Shown here: one piece after another, positions 43,682-54,000 of the stretch
Numbering within the stretch: position 1 is the stretch's first letter
Layout of the letters: every line of letters begins with the position of its first letter
NCBI RefSeq assembly: GCF_040656415.1
Contig: NZ_JBFAMC010000005.1
Coordinates: 223,505 to 287,504, forward strand
Direction: 5' to 3'
From: Rhodococcus_F sp040656415
GTDB taxonomy: Bacteria; Actinomycetota; Actinomycetes; Mycobacteriales; Mycobacteriaceae
Length of the DNA: 64,000 bases
Notes under the pieces: model-generated
The model's input: the letters and a program-made list of their open reading frames with translations, nothing else
What the model was told of the DNA's origin: nothing
Databases searched by the model: none
Position numbers and translations under genes: made by a program

Positions 43682-46282
43682 TCAGGGGTTCGGCACCGTA
43701 ACCAGACCCAGCTCAGAAGGGTCGACCAGGAGTTCGTTGCGCGGAAGAACCCTCACCGTGTATCCGACCGACCCCGACAGCGGGAGAGCCGTGTCGGCGA
43801 CGAACAGTTCCCCCGACTCGTTCGATTCGGTGTGCGTCATGTCAACCGTCACGACATCGGTGAGTTCGTCGTTCTCGTCGACCCGGCCGAGCACGGCCTG
43901 CACGGTGACATCCGAAACCGTCAGATCGCCAAGCCTGATAGAGGCACGCAGCACCAACTTCGTCCCTATTTCCGGAGTATCCGGCGAACACACACCGTCG
44001 ACTTGCCGAACCGAGACCGACGGCCACGCGGCCTCCACGCGCTGATGGAACTTTGCGAGCTCACGAGCACCCGCGAAATGGTCAGCTTCCACTCTGCGTG
44101 CCGACTCGACGGCGGGCGCATAGTACTGAACGGTGTAGTCGCGGACCATCCGGGAAGCGAGGACCTTCGGACCCAGGTTCTGCAGTGTGTGACGCACCAT
44201 CTCCACCCAGTGGACGGGTATGCCGTCGTCGTCGCGGTCGTAGAACCGCGGCACGACGTTCCGCTCGAGCAGCTCGTACAGGGCGCTCGCCTCTAGATCG
44301 TCGCGGCGCGCCTCGTCGGCCACACCATCGGCGGTCGGGATGGCCCAGCCGTTCTCGCCGTCGAACATCTCGTCCCACCAGCCGTCACGGATCGACAGGT
44401 TCAGTCCACCGTTGAGCGACGATTTCATTCCTGATGTCCCGCAAGCCTCCAGCGGCCGAAGCGGGTTGTTGAGCCACACGTCACAGCCCCAGTACAGATA
44501 TCGGGCCATCAACATGTCGTAGTCGGGGAGGAAGACGATCCGGTGCCTTACATCAGCCGCGTCGGCGAAACGCACGATCTGCTGGATGAGAGCCTTGCCG
44601 CCGTCGTCTGCGGGGTGACTCTTGCCCGCGACCACCAACTGCACGGGGCGCTCCTCGTCGAGGAGCAGAGCCCGCAACCGCTCGGGGTCGCGCAGCATCA
44701 GCGTCAGCCTCTTGTATGTGGGTACCCGACGTGCGAAGCCGACGGTAAGGACCCGACCGTTGAACACCTCATCCGTCCAGTTCAGCTCCGCGGCGGTCGC
44801 ACCGCGCTCGAGCCACGACGCACGCACCCGTCGGCGCACCTCCTCCACGAGTTTCGTTCGCAACAGGTTGCGGGTGGCCCACAGCTCGTGTGCGGACAGG
44901 TCCTGCAACCGTTCCCACCCTCGGGCTTCCTCTATGAGTTGGGGACCCGCGACCCGGACGGCGAGATCGATCCACTCCGGTGCTGCCCACGTGGGAGCGT
45001 GCACACCGTTTGTCACCGACCCGATCGGTACCTCGCGGGCGTCGAATCCCGGCCACAGAGACCGGAACATGTCACGGCTGACCCTCCCGTGCAGCTTGGA
45101 TACGCCGTTGGCGCGTTGAGCGAGTCGCAAACCCATGTGCGCCATGTTGAACACCGCCGGATCCGACTCGCGGCCGAGCCCGACGATCCGGTCGGTCGTC
45201 AATCCCGGAAGGAGCGACGACTCGTTCGCCCCGTTTTCTCCTCCGAAGTAGTGCCGCACGAGATCGAGCGGGAATCTATCTATGCCGGCGGGAACCGGGG
45301 TGTGCGTGGTGAAGACGGTGCCGGAGCGGACAGAGGCAAGCGCCTCGTCGAAGTCGAGCCCGTCCGCAGTCACCAATTCGCGGATCCGCTCGATACCGAG
45401 GAAGCCCGCGTGCCCCTCGTTCATGTGGAATACGTCCGGATCGGGCAGCCCATGAGCGTGGGTATAGGCCCGCACAGCGCGGACGCCCCCGATGCCCGCA
45501 AGAATTTCTTGCTTGATGCGGTGATCCTGGTCGCCGCCGTACAGGCGGTCGGTTACGCCCCGCAACTCGGCGTCGTTCTCGGGGATGTCGGAATCGATCA
45601 GCAGAAGCGGGACGCGGCCCACCTGCGCGATCCACACCTGGGCGCGCAGCACTCGACCACCGGGTACGGCAACGTGGATGAGGACGGGCGCACCACCGTT
45701 GGATTTCGATCCTGATTCGGTGAGCAAACGCAGTGGCAGCCCCTGCGGATCGTGCGGCGGGTAGTGTTCGGCCTGCCAGCCGTCTGATGTCAACGACTGA
45801 CGGAAGTAGCCCGAGCGGTACAGCAGGCCGACACCGATCAGTGGCAACCCCAGATCGGAGGCCGCCTTCAGGTGGTCCCCGGCGAGAATTCCCAGCCCAC
45901 CGGAGTAGTTGGGCAACACCGCACTGACCCCGAATTCCATTGAGAAATAGGCGATCCCATTTCCCACTGACACTCCCCTCCGTTGCTGGTTCTGGTACCA
46001 GCGTGGACGGGTCAGATAGTCGTCGAGGTCAGCGGCCGCGGCATCGAGACGGGCGAGGAAGCGATCGTCGGTGGCCAGTTCGTCCAACCTGGCCGGATCG
46101 ACCTCACCGAGCATCCTGACCGGGTCGAACTTCACCCGCCGCCACAGTTCCTCGTCGAGCAGTGAGAACAACTCCTGTGTGCCAGGGTGCCACGACCAAC
46201 GCAAATTGGTGGACAGCTGACCTAGGGCCTCCAGCCGATGCGGAAGGTGAGCTCGGACGGTGAATCGACGCAAAGCTTTCAC
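43682..46282 (-). CDS. glgP: alpha-glucan phosphorylase
   Basis: 866 residues from GTG 46282; TTG 46273 has better ribosome-binding-site spacing (GGAGG, 8 nt) and would give 863 residues, the M. tuberculosis Rv1328 length. GT35 phosphorylase: GIAYFSMEFGVSAVLPNYSGGLG, the mid-region VFHMNEGHAGFLGIERI, and EACGTSGMKSSLNGGLNLSIRDGWWDE around the PLP site. The enzyme releases glucose-1-phosphate from alpha-1,4-glucan. It is of the short actinobacterial type, missing the AMP regulatory extension. Divergent from glgE, so breakdown and synthesis genes share one control region. Confidence 0.95.
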   Translation of the reverse strand: MKALRRFTVRAHLPHRLEALGQLSTNLRWSWHPGTQELFSLLDEELWRRVKFDPVRMLGEVDPARLDELATDDRFLARLDAAAADLDDYLTRPRWYQNQQRRGVSVGNGIAYFSMEFGVSAVLPNYSGGLGILAGDHLKAASDLGLPLIGVGLLYRSGYFRQSLTSDGWQAEHYPPHDPQGLPLRLLTESGSKSNGGAPVLIHVAVPGGRVLRAQVWIAQVGRVPLLLIDSDIPENDAELRGVTDRLYGGDQDHRIKQEILAGIGGVRAVRAYTHAHGLPDPDVFHMNEGHAGFLGIERIRELVTADGLDFDEALASVRSGTVFTTHTPVPAGIDRFPLDLVRHYFGGENGANESSLLPGLTTDRIVGLGRESDPAVFNMAHMGLRLAQRANGVSKLHGRVSRDMFRSLWPGFDAREVPIGSVTNGVHAPTWAAPEWIDLAVRVAGPQLIEEARGWERLQDLSAHELWATRNLLRTKLVEEVRRRVRASWLERGATAAELNWTDEVFNGRVLTVGFARRVPTYKRLTLMLRDPERLRALLLDEERPVQLVVAGKSHPADDGGKALIQQIVRFADAADVRHRIVFLPDYDMLMARYLYWGCDVWLNNPLRPLEACGTSGMKSSLNGGLNLSIRDGWWDEMFDGENGWAIPTADGVADEARRDDLEASALYELLERNVVPRFYDRDDDGIPVHWVEMVRHTLQNLGPKVLASRMVRDYTVQYYAPAVESARRVEADHFAGARELAKFHQRVEAAWPSVSVRQVDGVCSPDTPEIGTKLVLRASIRLGDLTVSDVTVQAVLGRVDENDELTDVVTVDMTHTESNESGELFVADTALPLSGSVGYTVRVLPRNELLVDPSELGLVTVPNP

Positions 46283-46439
46283 CTCCGTGACGATAACCCA
46301 ATACGCGCGACGCTGTGATTTGGCGGACCGGCGCCCCGCGATCACTCATACCGACAGGAAGTCAGGCACTCGATTACGGTTGAATCGGCAGCCCCGGGTT
46401 GGACTGCCGGCAGCTTCCGGCTATGGAACGGAGCCCAGC

Positions 46440-48461
46440 GTGACAGGTCGACTCGGCATCGACGACGTGGAACCCCACATCGGCGACGGACGGTTTCCCG
46501 CAAAGGCGGTTGTCGGAGAGGTTTTCCCGGTTCGGGCCACCGTGTGGCGCGAAGGACACGATGCAGTGGCCGCCACACTCGCGGTCAGAGGGCCTCGCAG
46601 CGCCGGATCCGGTGGTTCGGCGACTTTCCGTGTTCCCATGGTGGAGGGGCCGCTTCCGGACACGGTCGACGGCTCGTTCACCCCGACCAGCGAAGGCCTG
46701 TGGACGTTCCGCATCGAGGCCTGGAGCGACCCGGTCACCACCTGGAAGCACGCTGTGGAGGCCAAATTGGGTGTCGGACAAGGTCCGGCGGAACTGTTCA
46801 ACGACCTCGAAATCGGAGCTCGCCTGTTCGAACGAGCCGCCCGCGGTGTCCCCCGAACAGACCGGTCGCGATTGATCGGAGTGGCGGCGTCTCTACGGTC
46901 CGACCACCATCTCACCGAACGAATCGCCCCGGCCTTCGCATCCGACATCACCGAACTGTTGCGAGCACACCCCCTGCGTGAACTGATCACAAAGAGCGAA
47001 CCGCACAGCGTGCTGGTCGAACGTACGCGCGCACTGTTCGGTTCCTGGTACGAGTTCTTCCCGCGGTCCACAGGCGGCTGGGACGAGAGCGGCAACCCGA
47101 GACACGGCACGTTCGCTACAGCAACCACAGCACTTTCCCGGATCGCGTCGATGGGATTCGACGTCGTCTACCTACCGCCGATCCACCCGATCGGAGCGGT
47201 CAACCGCAAGGGCCCCAACAACACACTGACACCCGGCCCAGACGACGTCGGTTCGCCGTGGGCCATCGGCTCGGCCGAGGGCGGTCACGACGCTCTACAC
47301 CCTGATCTCGGGACCATGCGCGATTTCACGGCGTTCGTCGACGCCGCTCGAAAGCTCAACCTGGAAGTAGCCCTCGACCTGGCGTTGCAGTGCGCCCCAG
47401 ACCACCCGTGGGCGCAGGAACACCCCGAATGGTTCACCGTTCTGCCTGACGGCACTATTGCGTACGCGGAGAATCCGCCGAAGAAATACCAGGACATCTA
47501 TCCGGTCAACTTCGACGAGGACCGGGACGGAATCTACGCCGAGGTCCTGCGCGTCGTGCGGCACTGGGTGGCGGCGGGGGTGAAGATCTTCCGAGTGGAC
47601 AACCCGCACACCAAACCGCCGGACTTTTGGGAGTGGCTCATCGCCGAGGTCCAGAAATCGGACCCGGACGTTCTGTTTCTCTCGGAGGCCTTCACGCGAC
47701 CGGCGCGCTTGTACGGACTCGCCCGGCGCGGATTCAGCCAGTCCTACACGTATTTCACCTGGCGGACCACCAAAGAGGAGTTGACCGAGTTCGGCAACGA
47801 GATCGCGGCAAAGGCCGACGAGGCGCGCCCCAACCTCTTCGTCAATACCCCGGACATCCTGCACGAGAGCCTCCAGATCGGGGGCCCGGGCATGTTCGCG
47901 CTGCGAGCAGCATTGGCTGCAACCCTGTCGCCCACATGGGGGGTGTACTCGGGATACGAACTCTACGAACATCTACCGGTCAGGCCCGGCAGTGAGGAGT
48001 ACCTCGACTCCGAGAAGTATCAGTTGCGCCCCCGCGATTTCGAAGGTGCCGCCGCTCGCGGAGAATCGCTCGAACCGTGGATTACTGCACTCAACCGCAT
48101 TCGGCGTCAACACCCGGCGCTACAACAACTGCGGAACATCCACTTCCATCAAGTGGACAACGACGCGCTGATCGCATACTCCAAGTTCGACCCCACCACA
48201 GGCGACGCCGTGCTCACGGTGATCAACCTCAACCCGTTCGGCCCCGAGCAGGGCAGCCTGTGGCTGGACATGCCGGCGCTGGGACGGGACTGGCAAGATC
48301 ACCTCACCGTGCTCGACGAGGTCTCCGGCGAGCAATACCACTGGGGGCAGACGAACTTCGTACGTCTCGAGCCCTGGCGAGCTGTCGCCCACATCCTGGC
48401 AATTCCCTCCATCCCCTATCCCGCCAGAACGAAGCTGACCTATCGCGGAGGTAGACAGTGA
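46440..48461 (+). CDS. glgE: alpha-1,4-glucan:maltose-1-phosphate maltosyltransferase
   Basis: 673 residues. GH13_3 enzyme that lengthens glucan with maltose-1-phosphate. Nucleophile Asp387 in KIFRVDNPHTKPP, acid/base Glu416 in FLSEAFT, and FVNTPDIL supplies the third carboxylate. GTG 46440 has CGGAG 7 nt upstream. The N-terminal domain (IDDVEPHIGDGRFPAKAVVGEVF) matches the Rv1327c start. GTGA overlap couples it to glgB. In mycobacteria GlgE makes capsular alpha-glucan and its loss poisons the cell with maltose-1-phosphate. Confidence 0.96.
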   Translation: MTGRLGIDDVEPHIGDGRFPAKAVVGEVFPVRATVWREGHDAVAATLAVRGPRSAGSGGSATFRVPMVEGPLPDTVDGSFTPTSEGLWTFRIEAWSDPVTTWKHAVEAKLGVGQGPAELFNDLEIGARLFERAARGVPRTDRSRLIGVAASLRSDHHLTERIAPAFASDITELLRAHPLRELITKSEPHSVLVERTRALFGSWYEFFPRSTGGWDESGNPRHGTFATATTALSRIASMGFDVVYLPPIHPIGAVNRKGPNNTLTPGPDDVGSPWAIGSAEGGHDALHPDLGTMRDFTAFVDAARKLNLEVALDLALQCAPDHPWAQEHPEWFTVLPDGTIAYAENPPKKYQDIYPVNFDEDRDGIYAEVLRVVRHWVAAGVKIFRVDNPHTKPPDFWEWLIAEVQKSDPDVLFLSEAFTRPARLYGLARRGFSQSYTYFTWRTTKEELTEFGNEIAAKADEARPNLFVNTPDILHESLQIGGPGMFALRAALAATLSPTWGVYSGYELYEHLPVRPGSEEYLDSEKYQLRPRDFEGAAARGESLEPWITALNRIRRQHPALQQLRNIHFHQVDNDALIAYSKFDPTTGDAVLTVINLNPFGPEQGSLWLDMPALGRDWQDHLTVLDEVSGEQYHWGQTNFVRLEPWRAVAHILAIPSIPYPARTKLTYRGGRQ

Positions 48462-50656
48462 CCGTCGATCCGCCCACCGCACTTGCGCCCGACGCCGCAG
48501 ACCTCAACCTGTTGGCCGCAGGCGTGCACTACAACCCGCATTCGATCCTGGGTGCGCACCCGCACCCAGGAGGTACGGTGATCCGCGCCCTACGCCCGCA
48601 CGCCGAGTCCGTTGAAGCCGTCATCGGCCAGAGAACCGTCTCGATGGAGCACATCGCCCACGGCGTGTGGGGGACCCTTATCTCGGAGCAGGATCTGGCG
48701 GACTACCGGCTCTCCACGACATGGCCAGGCGGTCACAACGAAGTCTCGGCGGACGGATACCGGTTCCTGCCGACCCTGGGCGAACTCGACCTACACCTGT
48801 TCAGTGAAGGCAGGCACGAGCGACTGTGGGAGATTCTGGGTGCACACCGACAGCGTTACGAAACTCCCGACGGCATCGTTACCGGCACCTCATTCGCTGT
48901 CTGGGCTCCCGCCGCGCGCGGCGTGAGCGTGATCGGCGACTTCGATGCGTGGAGTGGAAGCCGGTTCCCGATGCGGGTACTCGGCTCCAGCGGTGTCTGG
49001 GAGTTGTTCATTCCCGGGATCGAGGAAGGCGAGGTTTACAAGTTCCGGGTCCACGGCCCCGACGGCAGCATCCGCGACAAGGCAGATCCCATGGCTTTCG
49101 CCACCGAGGTACCGCCTGCCACCGCGTCGCGGGTGTCGGTCAGCACCCACCAGTGGCGCGACGCCCAGTGGCTCGAGCAGCGGGCTAACACAGAACCTGC
49201 GCAATCCCCGATGAGCATCTACGAGGTCCACCTCGGATCGTGGCGTCCCGGCCTGAACTACCGCGAACTCGCCGAACAGCTCGCCGCTCACGTCCGCGCT
49301 GCGGGATTCACCCACGTCGAACTACTTCCCGTCGCCGAGCATCCGTTCGGTGGGTCATGGGGGTACCAGGTCACCTCGTATTACGCACCCACCTCGCGGT
49401 TTGGTTCCGCCGACGACTTCCGGTGGTTCGTAGACCATCTGCACGCCGAAGGGATCGGGGTGATTGTCGACTGGGTGCCCGCCCATTTCCCCAAGGACGA
49501 CTGGGCCCTGGCCCGTTTCGACGGCACACCGCTGTACGAGCACGGCGACCCGCGGCGCGGTGAGCAACTCGACTGGGGAACGTTGGTGTTCGATTTCGGT
49601 CGACGCGAAGTACGCAACTTCCTCGTGGCCAACGCCCTGTTCTGGATTGACGAATTCCACGTGGACGGACTCCGAGTGGATGCAGTGGCCTCGATGCTGT
49701 ATCTCGACTACTCCCGGCCGGAAGGCGGTTGGACACCGAACATCCACGGCGGCCGGGAGAATCTGGAGGCCGTCTCGTTCCTGCAGGAAATGAACGCGAC
49801 CGTACACAAACAGCACCGCGGCGTGGTCACCATCGCCGAAGAATCGACAGCCTGGCCAGGAGTCACCCGTGCCACCAACGTCGGTGGTCTCGGTTTCAGC
49901 ATGAAGTGGAACATGGGGTGGATGCACGACACCCTCGGATACATGGCCCACGACCCGGTCCACCGTAGCTACCACCATCACGAGATCACGTTCTCGCTGA
50001 TGTATGCGTGGAGTGAGAACTTCCTGCTTCCCATCAGCCACGACGAGGTGGTTCACGGCAAGGGCTCGCTGTGGACGCGGATGCCCGGAAACGAGTACAT
50101 GAAGGCCGCTGGGGTCCGCGCCCTGCTGGCGTACATGTGGTCGCACCCCGGAAAGCAATTACTGTTCATGGGACAGGAATTCGGACAGATCGGAGAGTGG
50201 TCCGAAGAGCGTGGCCTCGACTGGCACCTACTCGACGATTCCCAAACGGGGGACCTCCACCGCGGCCTTCTCCGATTGGTCGGTGACCTCAATGCCGCCT
50301 ATCGCGAGCATCAGGCGCTGTGGACCCTCGACACGTCGCCCGGAGGCTACTCCTGGATCGACGCAAACGACACCGCGAACAACGTGCTGAGCTTCCTGCG
50401 GTACGGCACCGACGGGTCGATCGTGGCGTGCCTGTTCAACTTCTCGGGTACCCCGCACACGAATTATCGTGTGGGCTTGCCGGAACCCGGCATGTGGCGC
50501 GAAATTCTCAACACTGACGCGGAAATCTACGCCGGGGCGGGCGTCGGAAATCTAGGTGCGGTGACGGCGACGTCGCAGCCGTGGCACGGGCGGCCCGCCT
50601 CAGCAGAGGTCGCGCTGCCTGCCAACGGCGCGATCTGGATGAGTCTGGAGCGTTGA
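48458..50656 (+). CDS. glgB: 1,4-alpha-glucan branching enzyme
   Basis: 732 residues. GH13_9: two N-terminal carbohydrate-binding/beta domains, then the barrel with WGYQVTSYYAPTSRFG, nucleophile Asp408 in LRVDAVASMLYLDYSR, acid/base Glu461 in TIAEEST and Asp in PISHDEVVHGKGS. It adds alpha-1,6 branches to the GlgE product. GTG 48458 overlaps the glgE stop by 4 bases. Corresponds to Rv1326c. The rest of the trehalose-derived pathway (TreS, Pep2) is not in this window. Confidence 0.96.
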   Translation: MTVDPPTALAPDAADLNLLAAGVHYNPHSILGAHPHPGGTVIRALRPHAESVEAVIGQRTVSMEHIAHGVWGTLISEQDLADYRLSTTWPGGHNEVSADGYRFLPTLGELDLHLFSEGRHERLWEILGAHRQRYETPDGIVTGTSFAVWAPAARGVSVIGDFDAWSGSRFPMRVLGSSGVWELFIPGIEEGEVYKFRVHGPDGSIRDKADPMAFATEVPPATASRVSVSTHQWRDAQWLEQRANTEPAQSPMSIYEVHLGSWRPGLNYRELAEQLAAHVRAAGFTHVELLPVAEHPFGGSWGYQVTSYYAPTSRFGSADDFRWFVDHLHAEGIGVIVDWVPAHFPKDDWALARFDGTPLYEHGDPRRGEQLDWGTLVFDFGRREVRNFLVANALFWIDEFHVDGLRVDAVASMLYLDYSRPEGGWTPNIHGGRENLEAVSFLQEMNATVHKQHRGVVTIAEESTAWPGVTRATNVGGLGFSMKWNMGWMHDTLGYMAHDPVHRSYHHHEITFSLMYAWSENFLLPISHDEVVHGKGSLWTRMPGNEYMKAAGVRALLAYMWSHPGKQLLFMGQEFGQIGEWSEERGLDWHLLDDSQTGDLHRGLLRLVGDLNAAYREHQALWTLDTSPGGYSWIDANDTANNVLSFLRYGTDGSIVACLFNFSGTPHTNYRVGLPEPGMWREILNTDAEIYAGAGVGNLGAVTATSQPWHGRPASAEVALPANGAIWMSLER

Positions 50657-50669
50657 CAGGGGGCTGACC

Positions 50670-52127
50670 TTGCTGAACGAATATCGGCTGTGGACTGCGA
50701 GTGCAGGCGTTCTCACCTCGACGGCACTCGTCTTGTCGGGGTGCGCCCTTTCGGTCGACGGGGAGGCTACGTCCATATACGACGATCCGTTCCAGGTGGC
50801 GGGGCTGGAAGTCACCTCGGGGCCCAGTGGCGCCCGCAAGGGGGTACCCGACGCCAATCTTCCCGTCACCGGCACCGACGGCGGGGAGATCGACCGTGTG
50901 GTTGCGAACGCGGTCAGCGATATCGAAGACTACTGGCGTTCCCAGTTCCCGGCGCTGTTTCAGCGCGACTTCGAACCGGTAGAAGAACTCATCTCCTGGG
51001 ATCCTCGCGACCTCGACGGCCCGCGCTTCTGCGGAGACAGCACTGCGGAACTTCTCAACGCCGGCTACTGCAGCATCGACCACACGATCGGCTGGGACCG
51101 GGCGCTGCTGGTGCCTGAAGTAGCCGAGAAGTTCGGCACTGTCGCCGCCGTCTTCGTGTTGGCGCACGAGTACGGGCACGCTGTACAGACGAAGGCCGGT
51201 ATCGCCGTCGCGAACACCGGCGGCGGTGACATCGTGCGTGAACAGCAGGCCGACTGCTTCGCCGGAGCGTTCATGCGCCATATCGCAGAAGACAAGTCGG
51301 CACACTTCACCCTGAGCACCTCGGAAGGCCTCAACAACGTACTGGCGTCGGTGGTAGCCATCGGTGATCCAGACCCCAGCGACTCGGGCAACGTGCACGG
51401 TTCGGCGTTCGAACGCGTCACCGTCACCCAGATCGGGTTCACAGATGGTCCTGCGGCGTGTACTCGTATCGACGAGAGCGAGATCAAGTCTCGCCGAGCG
51501 GACCTGCCGCAACAGTTCACGGACGAATTGGACAACGGCGAACTTCCCGTCACCGAAGAATCCATCGAAGCGTTCTTCCATTCGTTCCAGCAGATCTTCG
51601 ATCTGAGCGACCAGCCCGAACTGGACCTGACGGGTGCCGATCTCGATTGCTCGGACGCGGCCGCAACCGAACCGGTCTCGTACTGCCCAGCCACCAACAC
51701 GATCGGGGTCGATGTCGACCTCCTCGCTGAACGAGGAACACCGGACTATTCGCGTAGGCGCGAGCTTGTTCAGACCGAACTCACCGGCGACTACAACGCG
51801 TATGTCCTGCTCGCTTCCCGATACACTCTCGCGCTGCAGCACGCCCGTGGGGACAACCTTTCCTCACCGAAGACCGCTCTGCGCGCCGCGTGCCTGTCCG
51901 GCGTGATCACCGCTGCGCTCAGTCCGGACAACCCAGCGACGCTGGAGGCAGGCAGCGTGTGGCTATCGCCCGGCGACTTGGACGAAGCGGTGTCGGGACT
52001 ACTCACCGACGGTTTGGCGGCCAGCGATGTCAACGGTCAGACGGTACCGAGCGGGTTCTCCCGCATCGACGCATTCCGCACCGGTGTGCTCGGCGGCGAA
52101 CACGCTTGTGAAGTCCGGTACCGCTGA
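50670..52127 (+). CDS. lipoprotein neutral zinc metallopeptidase
   Basis: 485 residues. TTG 50670 follows GGGGG and gives a lipoprotein signal with lipobox VLSGC (Cys25). The gluzincin motif HEYGH lies at 166-170, and EQQADCFAG some 25 residues later offers the third zinc ligand (Glu), like the putative neutral zinc metallopeptidase family (DUF2342-related YpfJ group). The C-terminal half is unassigned. It starts 13 bases after glgB. Not present at this place in the M. tuberculosis order I recall. Substrate unknown. Confidence 0.75.
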   Translation: MLNEYRLWTASAGVLTSTALVLSGCALSVDGEATSIYDDPFQVAGLEVTSGPSGARKGVPDANLPVTGTDGGEIDRVVANAVSDIEDYWRSQFPALFQRDFEPVEELISWDPRDLDGPRFCGDSTAELLNAGYCSIDHTIGWDRALLVPEVAEKFGTVAAVFVLAHEYGHAVQTKAGIAVANTGGGDIVREQQADCFAGAFMRHIAEDKSAHFTLSTSEGLNNVLASVVAIGDPDPSDSGNVHGSAFERVTVTQIGFTDGPAACTRIDESEIKSRRADLPQQFTDELDNGELPVTEESIEAFFHSFQQIFDLSDQPELDLTGADLDCSDAAATEPVSYCPATNTIGVDVDLLAERGTPDYSRRRELVQTELTGDYNAYVLLASRYTLALQHARGDNLSSPKTALRAACLSGVITAALSPDNPATLEAGSVWLSPGDLDEAVSGLLTDGLAASDVNGQTVPSGFSRIDAFRTGVLGGEHACEVRYR

Positions 52128-52178
52128 GTTCAGGCTGAAGATCTCAGGTGCAGTCGGAGTCAGTACGGACGACCGTGA

Positions 52179-52195
52179 GGCTCCGCGCCGGAGCC
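52179..52195 (+). terminator. hairpin after the metallopeptidase gene
   Basis: GGCTCCG-CGC-CGGAGCC is a perfect 7-bp stem with a 3-nt loop, 52 bases past the stop. No T-run follows. Confidence 0.5.
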
Positions 52196-52313
52196 CGGTT
52201 GTCTGGCGGGTGGCCCTGCATCGAGTTCGCCACGATGCAGTCATCCACTGGATGAATCCCACATAGCGAGATCTTGGTCGTCACGGTGGGATTTCAGGCA
52301 CATAGTGGATTGG

Positions 52314-53324
52314 GTGGCGCAGCAAACCTCCAGCACATCGATGCCACGACTGATTGCCCTCGACTGGGGCACGTCGTCGCAGCGTGCGTGGCTCCTCGGC
52401 GAAGGGGGCCTCGTTCTTGCCGTCCGCCGAAGAGCAGTGGGGTTGCTCGGCGCCGTCGGCGACGACCCGACCTCACGGACCCGCCACTACGAAGCCGCAT
52501 TCGACGAGATCTGCGGTGACTGGCTCGCGGCCGATCCTGACCTTCCAGCTATCGCGTGCGGCATGGTCGGCAGCAGCCGAGGATGGCGTGAGGCAAGCTA
52601 CCTGACCGTCCCCACCGACCTCGCCATCAGAGCCACGGACCTGACCGCGGTGTCCCACCCGCGCGGAGTGGTGCATCTCGTACCCGGCGTTCGCGTCGCT
52701 CCCGCCGCCGACGGCACAGTACCCGGCGATGTCATGCGCGGGGAGGAGACCCAGATAATCGGAATACTGGGCCTGCACCCGCCGACCGAATGCCCACTGA
52801 TCATCGTTCTTCCCGGAACCCACAGCAAGTGGACACGAGTGGAGAACAACGAGATCGTCTCATTTGCTACCTCATTGGCGGGCGAGATGTACGGACTGAC
52901 GCTCGAGCACGGCATCCTCAGCCGAACTGCAACCGCAGGTGTGCGGAATGACGCCGCATTCGAGCGCGGACTCGCCATAGGAGGGTCGGTTCCGTCCCGC
53001 GGATTGCTCACCGAGCTCTTCGGGGCACGGGCGCTCGTCCTCGACGGACTGCTCGATCCGGCCTCGGTACCGGACTATGTCTCCGGCGTGATCATCGCCG
53101 ACGAAGTCCGGCATCTGCTGCCGGAATACTCCACCGAAGGACGAATACTGTTGTGTGGGAATGCAGATCTCTGCAGACGCTATGCCATTGCCCTGCACGT
53201 TCACGGTGTAGGCACCGAAACCGTCGCCGAAGAAGCTGCAGCACAAGGATTGTGGCAGGTTGCGATCACTGCTGGACTGGTCCGGAGTGCGCCACACACG
53301 ACTCCCGTGAAGGAGATCCGATGA
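52314..53324 (+). CDS. dgoK: 2-dehydro-3-deoxygalactonokinase
   Basis: 336 residues. Sugar kinase with the N-terminal LIALDWGTSSQRAWLL phosphate loop and VMRGEETQIIG, LPGTHSKWTRV of the DgoK family. It phosphorylates 2-keto-3-deoxygalactonate at C6. GTG 52314 was chosen because CATAGT lies 7 nt upstream, a leaderless-style -10; ATG 52341 would give the commoner family start but has no ribosome-binding site. First gene of a four-gene D-galactonate operon; its stop overlaps dgoA. Confidence 0.85.
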   Translation: MAQQTSSTSMPRLIALDWGTSSQRAWLLGEGGLVLAVRRRAVGLLGAVGDDPTSRTRHYEAAFDEICGDWLAADPDLPAIACGMVGSSRGWREASYLTVPTDLAIRATDLTAVSHPRGVVHLVPGVRVAPAADGTVPGDVMRGEETQIIGILGLHPPTECPLIIVLPGTHSKWTRVENNEIVSFATSLAGEMYGLTLEHGILSRTATAGVRNDAAFERGLAIGGSVPSRGLLTELFGARALVLDGLLDPASVPDYVSGVIIADEVRHLLPEYSTEGRILLCGNADLCRRYAIALHVHGVGTETVAEEAAAQGLWQVAITAGLVRSAPHTTPVKEIR

Positions 53325-53953
53325 GCGCCGGAGTCCAACCAAAGCCAACCGGACTGATCGCAATTCTGCGTGGGATCACTCCACAAGAGATCGTCTCGGT
53401 TGGTTCCGCCCTCGCCGAGGCAGGCTTTGCCGCAGTAGAGGTTCCGCTCAACTCTCCCGAACCGTTCGAGTCGATCGAGCGGTTGGCCAAGTCCGTGGGC
53501 GACGTGTGCGTCGTCGGTGCGGGGACCGTGCTGAGCGTCGATGACGTGATCAGATCCGAGGCAGCAGGGTCTCGGATCATCGTTTCGCCCAACACGGACG
53601 CCGATGTCATAAGAGCTGCCGTCGCTCGGAACCTGCGCCCATATCCGGGTGCCATGACACCGACCGAGGCATTCCGGGCAATCGCTGCCGGTGCGCGCAA
53701 CATCAAACTGTTCCCGGCCGATGCCGTCGGGACAGCTGGGATGAAAGCGTGGCAGGCAGTCCTGCCCGCTGAAGTCGAATTGCTTCCCGTCGGCGGTGTC
53801 AACAGGACCAACCTGGCCGCCTGGGTGGCCGCAGGCGCGGGAGGCGCAGGGCTCGGATCGTGCCTGTACCGACCCGGGGACGGCGCGGACATCGTCCGTG
53901 GCCGCGCAGTCGAACTCATCGATATCTGGTCGGCGGAAGCCGCCCGAAACTGA
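53321..53953 (+). CDS. dgoA: 2-dehydro-3-deoxy-6-phosphogalactonate aldolase
   Basis: 210 residues. KDPG/KDPGal aldolase fold with Glu40 in GFAAVEVPLN and the Schiff-base Lys129 in ARNIKLFPADAVG. It splits KDPGal into pyruvate and glyceraldehyde-3-phosphate. ATG 53321 overlaps the kinase stop by 4 bases, with GGAG upstream. KDPG and KDPGal aldolases cannot be told apart by fold; the dgoK and dgoD neighbours favour galactonate. Confidence 0.88.
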   Translation: MSAGVQPKPTGLIAILRGITPQEIVSVGSALAEAGFAAVEVPLNSPEPFESIERLAKSVGDVCVVGAGTVLSVDDVIRSEAAGSRIIVSPNTDADVIRAAVARNLRPYPGAMTPTEAFRAIAAGARNIKLFPADAVGTAGMKAWQAVLPAEVELLPVGGVNRTNLAAWVAAGAGGAGLGSCLYRPGDGADIVRGRAVELIDIWSAEAARN

Positions 53954-54000
53954 CCCACACAACCCCGGGGGCCTCGGCTCCACGCCACACAGGAGGACCG